Shown in pieces: positions 60,295 through 64,000 of a stretch of 64,000 bases of DNA. Origin of the DNA: Brevibacterium luteolum (GTDB lineage: Bacteria; Actinomycetota; Actinomycetes; Actinomycetales; Brevibacteriaceae). How positions within the stretch are numbered: the stretch's first letter is position 1; each line of letters starts with the position of its first letter. Under the pieces are notes generated by a model. The model made no database searches. It was not told the origin of the DNA and saw only the letters and a list, made by a program, of their open reading frames with translations. The translations under genes and the position numbers were made by a program. Where the stretch lies: NCBI RefSeq assembly GCF_013004595.1, contig NZ_JABEMC010000003.1:124001-188000 (forward strand), in the 5' to 3' direction.

Positions 60295-61932
60295 TCAGTA
60301 GGCCTTGACGCGCTGTTCGACGATGAGGTGGATGACGGCGAACTGGCCGTTCTCAGTTGCCTTGAACGCCTCATCGAGGACACCGGGGATGTCCTTGTCC
60401 TGCTCGACCCGGACGCCGAAGCCGCCGAAGGCCTGCGCGAAGAGCGCGAAGTCCGGGTTCTCCAGCTGCGTGCCCGAGACCCGCTTCGGGTACGCCCGCT
60501 CTTGATGGGTGCGGATGGTGCCGTACTCCTGGTTGTCCATCACGATGATGAGCGGGGTGGCGCCGTACTGCTTGGCGGTGGCGAGTTCCTGGGCGTTCAT
60601 GAGGAACTCACCGTCACCGGCGATCGAGATGACCTGCCGCTTCGGGTACTGCAGGCTCGCCGCCACCGCCGATGGTACCGAGTAGCCCATCGAGCCGTTG
60701 CGGGCCGAGATCATCGAGGCATAGCCGTTGGTGGGGAAGTAGCGGTGCGCCCAGTTCGTGTGCTCACCGGCACCGAAGGTCACCATCGCATCCTCATCGA
60801 GACGCTTGACGAGATTGGCCATCATCGTCGTCATCTTCGCCTGCCCGTCACCGGGCTCAGCTGACGGCGGGGTGGAGAACTCGACCTGCTTGGCGCGCAG
60901 CTCATTCGTCCACGTCCGCCACGAATCGCACACCGGCAGATCCATGCGCACGAGATCACGGACGAACACATCGGGCTTGGCCACGATCTGGTGGGTCACC
61001 GGTCCTGAGCGTCCGCGCAGCGACGGGTCGATGGTGACGATGAAGTTCTTGCGCTCCCAGTTCTGCCGGGCGGTGAACCCATCAGTGATGACGTCACCGG
61101 GAACAGTGCCGACGAAGACGAGCAGATCGGAGCCGTCGAGCACCTCGTGGGTGTGCTGCGGGCGCCCATAGCCCAGCGGGCCGACATAGCTCGGCGAGCC
61201 GAACGGGACGGTGCCCTCACAGCGCCACTCGGCAGCTGCCGGCAGATTGTGCGACTCCAGCCACTGGGTGAAGGTGTCGGCACCCTCATCGGTCCAGTCG
61301 TTGCCGCCGAAGACGAACAGCGGCCGCTCAGCCTCCATGAGTGCGGACTTCAGCGCCTTCCAGTCGGTGACGGTCATGCCGCCCTGCGCGACGGGGATCT
61401 GCGGGTGGATGATCCCGTCATTCGGCTGGGTGATGATGTCCTCCGGCAGCCCGACGACCACCGGGCCAGGACGGCCGGACACAGCAGCGAACATCGCCTC
61501 GGCCACAATCTCGGAGGCGCGCTCCGGGTGGTCGAGGATCATGACGCGCTTGGCGCCGGTGTCGAACCACGCCTTAGGGTCGAACTCCTGGAAGGCCTCC
61601 TTCTCGCGGTGCTCGAACGGGATGAGCCCAACGAAGAGCACCATCGCCGTCGAATCCTGCCAGGCGGTGTGCAGGCCCACGTGCGCATTCGCCGCGCCCG
61701 GCCCGCGGGTGACCATCGCGATGCCCGGCAGCTCTCCGAGCTTGCCGTCGGCTTCAGCCATGTAGGCCGCCCCACCCTCATGGCGGCACACGACAGTGTC
61801 GATCGGCGAGTCGTGCAGCCCATCGAGCACGTCGAGGAAACTCTCGCCGGGCACGACATAGACGCGCTTGACGCCATGGGCGGCCAGTGACTTGACGATC
61901 ACATGACCGGCGGAGATCGCGGGAGCTGGCAT
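60295..61932 (-). CDS. Thiamine pyrophosphate-dependent enzyme, acetolactate synthase-like
   Basis: A 545-residue TPP enzyme of the acetohydroxyacid synthase/benzoylformate decarboxylase family. Glu52 in VCRHEGGAAYMAEADG is the cofactor-activating residue; MVTRGPGAANAHVGLHTAW follows; the GDGEFLMNAQELATAKQYG motif and MDNQEYGTI bind the diphosphate through Mg2+. True biosynthetic AHAS is usually longer and next to ilvN; that context is absent, so a decarboxylase or other C-C lyase is as likely. ATG 61932 has AGAGGATGTG before it; an extension to 62118 has no homology. Confidence 0.85.
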   Translation of the reverse strand: MPAPAISAGHVIVKSLAAHGVKRVYVVPGESFLDVLDGLHDSPIDTVVCRHEGGAAYMAEADGKLGELPGIAMVTRGPGAANAHVGLHTAWQDSTAMVLFVGLIPFEHREKEAFQEFDPKAWFDTGAKRVMILDHPERASEIVAEAMFAAVSGRPGPVVVGLPEDIITQPNDGIIHPQIPVAQGGMTVTDWKALKSALMEAERPLFVFGGNDWTDEGADTFTQWLESHNLPAAAEWRCEGTVPFGSPSYVGPLGYGRPQHTHEVLDGSDLLVFVGTVPGDVITDGFTARQNWERKNFIVTIDPSLRGRSGPVTHQIVAKPDVFVRDLVRMDLPVCDSWRTWTNELRAKQVEFSTPPSAEPGDGQAKMTTMMANLVKRLDEDAMVTFGAGEHTNWAHRYFPTNGYASMISARNGSMGYSVPSAVAASLQYPKRQVISIAGDGEFLMNAQELATAKQYGATPLIIVMDNQEYGTIRTHQERAYPKRVSGTQLENPDFALFAQAFGGFGVRVEQDKDIPGVLDEAFKATENGQFAVIHLIVEQRVKAY

Positions 61933-62153
61933 GCTGCTCACATCCTCTGTGTGACGTGGGGCTCTATGTGGATTGGAGAAACTGTACCAACCCGTCCACC
62001 CCTGCGCCGCCTGTCTCACGGGCTGGTGACCGAGGTGTCGGACGACCGCTCCCGAGGTGTGGGGCACGCTAGGCTGACAGCGGCGGCTTCCAGCATCCCG
62101 GCAGCAGCCGGAGAGCACGGTCTGGAGACGACCGGATCAATGGGGGAGACGAG

Positions 62154-63797
62154 ATGGCCCGAGTCACGCGCACCGGCTGGGTGCTCGCCGCTGTTGCGGC
62201 GGCAGCCATGGCGGCGGTGCTCATCATCATCGCCGGCATCAATCCGCAGCTGGGCTCCTCCCCGCTCGACACAGCCAAGCGCGCCGCACAGTCCTTCGCC
62301 GATGACGCCGTGGCGGCAGGTCCCTGGACGGATCCGGCCGCCGCCGGCCGGGCACACGATCAGCTCCAGCACCAGCTGCGCCCTGCCGGCCTGCACGCAC
62401 CGGTGGCCGTGAAGGTCATCGAGCTTGCCGAGATCGATTCGTCCCGGCAGCGGGCGACCCTGTCGTGGGCGTGGCTGACGAACCCGCGTTCACGCACCCA
62501 GGTCCCGGACTGGTCCTACACCTCCGAGGTCGATGTGGTGAAGGACCAGCTGTCGTGGAAGGCCGAGTACCGGCCTGAGGTCGTCCACCCGCAGCTGCAT
62601 GACGACGCTGAGATCACCGCAGAGGTCGAAGCAGCGCCGCGGGCGAAGATCCTCGGATCCGGCGATGAAGTGCTCACCAGCGTCGAACCGGTCATCAGTG
62701 TCGGGGTCGAACCGGCCCGCACCGATGATCCCGCCCAGACAGCAGACGACACCGCAGCCGCACTCGCCGGGATCACTGACATCGACGCCCAAGCGCTGAC
62801 CAGCCGCATCGAAGCGGCAGCCGAACACGCCTTCGTCCCGGTCGTCACGATCCGCGCTGATGACTACCGCGATATCGCCGATGAGCTGCGCCCGATCCCC
62901 GGCACCGTGTTCCGCAGCCAGGACATGTCCGTGCCCGTGCACCGCGGGCTGGCGCCCCTGCTGCTCGGCCGGGTGGGTGCTGCGACTGCCGAGGATCTGG
63001 AGGAGGACCCGCTGCTGCGCGACGGCGACCTCGTCGGCCAGTCGGGTCTGCAGAAGCTGTACCAAGCGGAGCTCTCCGGCCGCGCCGGTGTCGACCTGCA
63101 GGTCGATGGCGAGACGATCCTCAGCGTCGATGCCGTGCCGGCCCCGCCGGTGACGACCTCGATCGAACGCGATCTTCAGCAGCGTGCCGATGAAGCCGCC
63201 GCATCCGCCGGTGCACCAGTGGGCATCGTCGTCATCGACTCCGTGAGCGGAGAAGTCCGCGCAGTCGCCAACGCCGGCGGGGACTCAGGTTTCGACCGGG
63301 CGCTGAACGGCAGCTATCCGGACTCACCCGCCCACGCACTCACAACAGCCCTGGCGAAGGAACGCGGAGCCGCTGAGTCCGAGGTGCTCGCGGCGCTCGG
63401 CATCGAGCGGGTCGACCTGGGCATGCCGGCTGCCGTGTCGACGGGCGGGCAGCCGACCGGCAGCCCGGTGTCTGTCGCGATCGCCGCAGCCCGGGTGCTC
63501 ACCGGCCAGCAGCCAGCGGCCAGCCTCGTGCAGTCGGCCGGGGGAGAGGACCTGCCATCGCCGGCACCCGATGAGAGCCTGACGAAGGACGAACGCCAGA
63601 CACTGGAAGAACTCCTCGAACCCCACCTCGTCGACCTCACCGGCAGCGCGGGCACAGCAGAGGGCGAGACCGGCACGGTCGGCCCGTGGGCGATCGGGCA
63701 GCGCGGCGGACTCGTCGCAGCCGTCATCGTCGAACCAGCCGACGACGACCCGGCATCTGCCGGTGCCGTGCTCACCGAGGTGCTCACCGGCAGCTGA
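62154..63797 (+). CDS. Penicillin-binding-protein-like protein with degenerate transpeptidase domain
   Basis: A 547-residue secreted, membrane-anchored protein: N-terminal helix (VLAAVAAAAMAAVLIIIAGI), NTF2-like (MecA_N-type) domain, a PBP dimerisation domain and a shortened transpeptidase-like domain. Active PBPs have SxxK and KTG boxes. Here the first reads SPAH (391-394), with the Ser but not the Lys, and the second reads SAGTAE (498-503). Penicilloyl transfer is therefore unlikely. It may be a scaffold or a decaying gene, yet its frame is intact. GGGGGAG precedes ATG 62154. It is divergent from the TPP enzyme gene. Confidence 0.78.
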   Translation: MARVTRTGWVLAAVAAAAMAAVLIIIAGINPQLGSSPLDTAKRAAQSFADDAVAAGPWTDPAAAGRAHDQLQHQLRPAGLHAPVAVKVIELAEIDSSRQRATLSWAWLTNPRSRTQVPDWSYTSEVDVVKDQLSWKAEYRPEVVHPQLHDDAEITAEVEAAPRAKILGSGDEVLTSVEPVISVGVEPARTDDPAQTADDTAAALAGITDIDAQALTSRIEAAAEHAFVPVVTIRADDYRDIADELRPIPGTVFRSQDMSVPVHRGLAPLLLGRVGAATAEDLEEDPLLRDGDLVGQSGLQKLYQAELSGRAGVDLQVDGETILSVDAVPAPPVTTSIERDLQQRADEAAASAGAPVGIVVIDSVSGEVRAVANAGGDSGFDRALNGSYPDSPAHALTTALAKERGAAESEVLAALGIERVDLGMPAAVSTGGQPTGSPVSVAIAAARVLTGQQPAASLVQSAGGEDLPSPAPDESLTKDERQTLEELLEPHLVDLTGSAGTAEGETGTVGPWAIGQRGGLVAAVIVEPADDDPASAGAVLTEVLTGS

Positions 63798-63864
63798 CCG
63801 GGCTCTCACACTCAGGGCGTGTTGCCGCACCGGCAGCAGCCTGGGCAGCGGCTAGGCTGGGCTC

Positions 63865-64000
63865 ATGTCGAACTGCGTCATCGTCGTCTACACGCCCATC
63901 GACTCCGCTGATGCCGTGCGCGCAGCACTGGCTGCAGGCGGGGCCGGAGCCATCGGCGACTACACCGGTTGCTCCTTCTCCAGCCGCGGCACCGGCCGCT
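63865..64000 (+). CDS. NIF3/YqfO C-terminal-like small protein (3' partial)
   Basis: Only the first 45 residues are in the window: NCVIVVYTPIDSADAVRAAL followed by GAGAIGDYTGCSFSSRGTGR. The pattern is that of the PII-like insert domain of NIF3/YqfO proteins, which in some bacteria occurs as a free protein of about 105 residues; the function is unknown. TAGGCT (63853-63858) ends six bases before the ATG and there is no ribosome-binding site, so a leaderless start is likely. The gene continues beyond the window. Confidence 0.75.
   Translation, partial: MSNCVIVVYTPIDSADAVRAALAAGGAGAIGDYTGCSFSSRGTGR

Noticed and set aside
60295-61932. Calling the TPP enzyme ilvB
   Set aside because: No ilvN or ilvC is adjacent and the motif set fits several related decarboxylases equally well.

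Overview
This window is about 64 kb of GC-rich, densely packed chromosomal DNA from an actinobacterium. The gene order valS ... ileS-folC-ndk ... rne ... rplU-rpmA-obg-proB-proA-nadD-rsfS-tRNA-Ala, the many ATGA/GTGA start-stop overlaps, the -10 elements of the type TAGNCT, the ileS T-box and the LysX-type lysyl-tRNA synthetase all point to Actinomycetota. I would guess order Micrococcales, possibly Brevibacteriaceae, but the genus is an inference. No prophage, insertion sequence or CRISPR array was seen.

Layout. 1-1.9 kb: end of clpX, then a decayed SRPBCC/ArsR gene pair. 1.9-8 kb: AIM24-family protein, archaeal-type valS, a membrane acyltransferase, a short-chain dehydrogenase and a small membrane protein. 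8-14 kb: T-box-controlled ileS-folC-DUF4233 operon and ndk. 14-20 kb: VKOR-family protein, a very long RNase E, and an alanine/glycine:cation symporter. 20-23 kb: a MalQ-family protein whose catalytic residues appear to be replaced, overlapping a chorismate mutase gene. 23-31.5 kb: rplU-rpmA, obg-proB-proA, a 52-residue membrane peptide, nadD, a long disordered tail-anchored protein, rsfS and a phosphatase. 31.5-38.8 kb: a glycosyltransferase and a six-gene Mrp Na+/H+ antiporter operon with A and B fused. 38.8-41.8 kb: a hydrolase, tRNA-Ala(GGC), a Phd/RelE toxin-antitoxin pair, a LysE remnant and a GNAT acetyltransferase. 41.9-45.5 kb: TPP-riboswitch-controlled thiO-thiS-thiG-thiF operon. 45.5-48.7 kb: a sodium:solute symporter with a 43-residue companion, and panC. 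48.8-57.2 kb: a His-tailed AztD-like lipoprotein, two small proteins, chrA, lysX, a hydrophilic small protein and a thioesterase. 57.4-60.3 kb: molybdate regulator and modABC. 60.3-64 kb: a TPP-dependent enzyme, a degenerate penicillin-binding-protein homologue and the start of a NIF3-like gene.

How it works together. Most of the window is housekeeping: charging of Val, Ile and Lys tRNAs, ribosome assembly (L21, L27, Obg, RsfS), RNA decay (RNase E), proline, pantothenate, folate, NAD and thiamine synthesis. Ion and metal handling forms the second theme (Mrp, AGCS, SSS, ChrA, ModABC, AztD-like). Two classical riboswitches are recognisable, both placed to control translation.

The most unusual points are several enzyme-family members that keep their fold but seem to have lost key residues (MalQ, the PBP, the RNase E zinc link), tiny conserved-looking membrane peptides beside larger genes, a cluster of apparently leaderless genes, and an overlapping set of GATAAC/AACTG repeats in front of the symporter gene. 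All family alignments were made by eye from memory.
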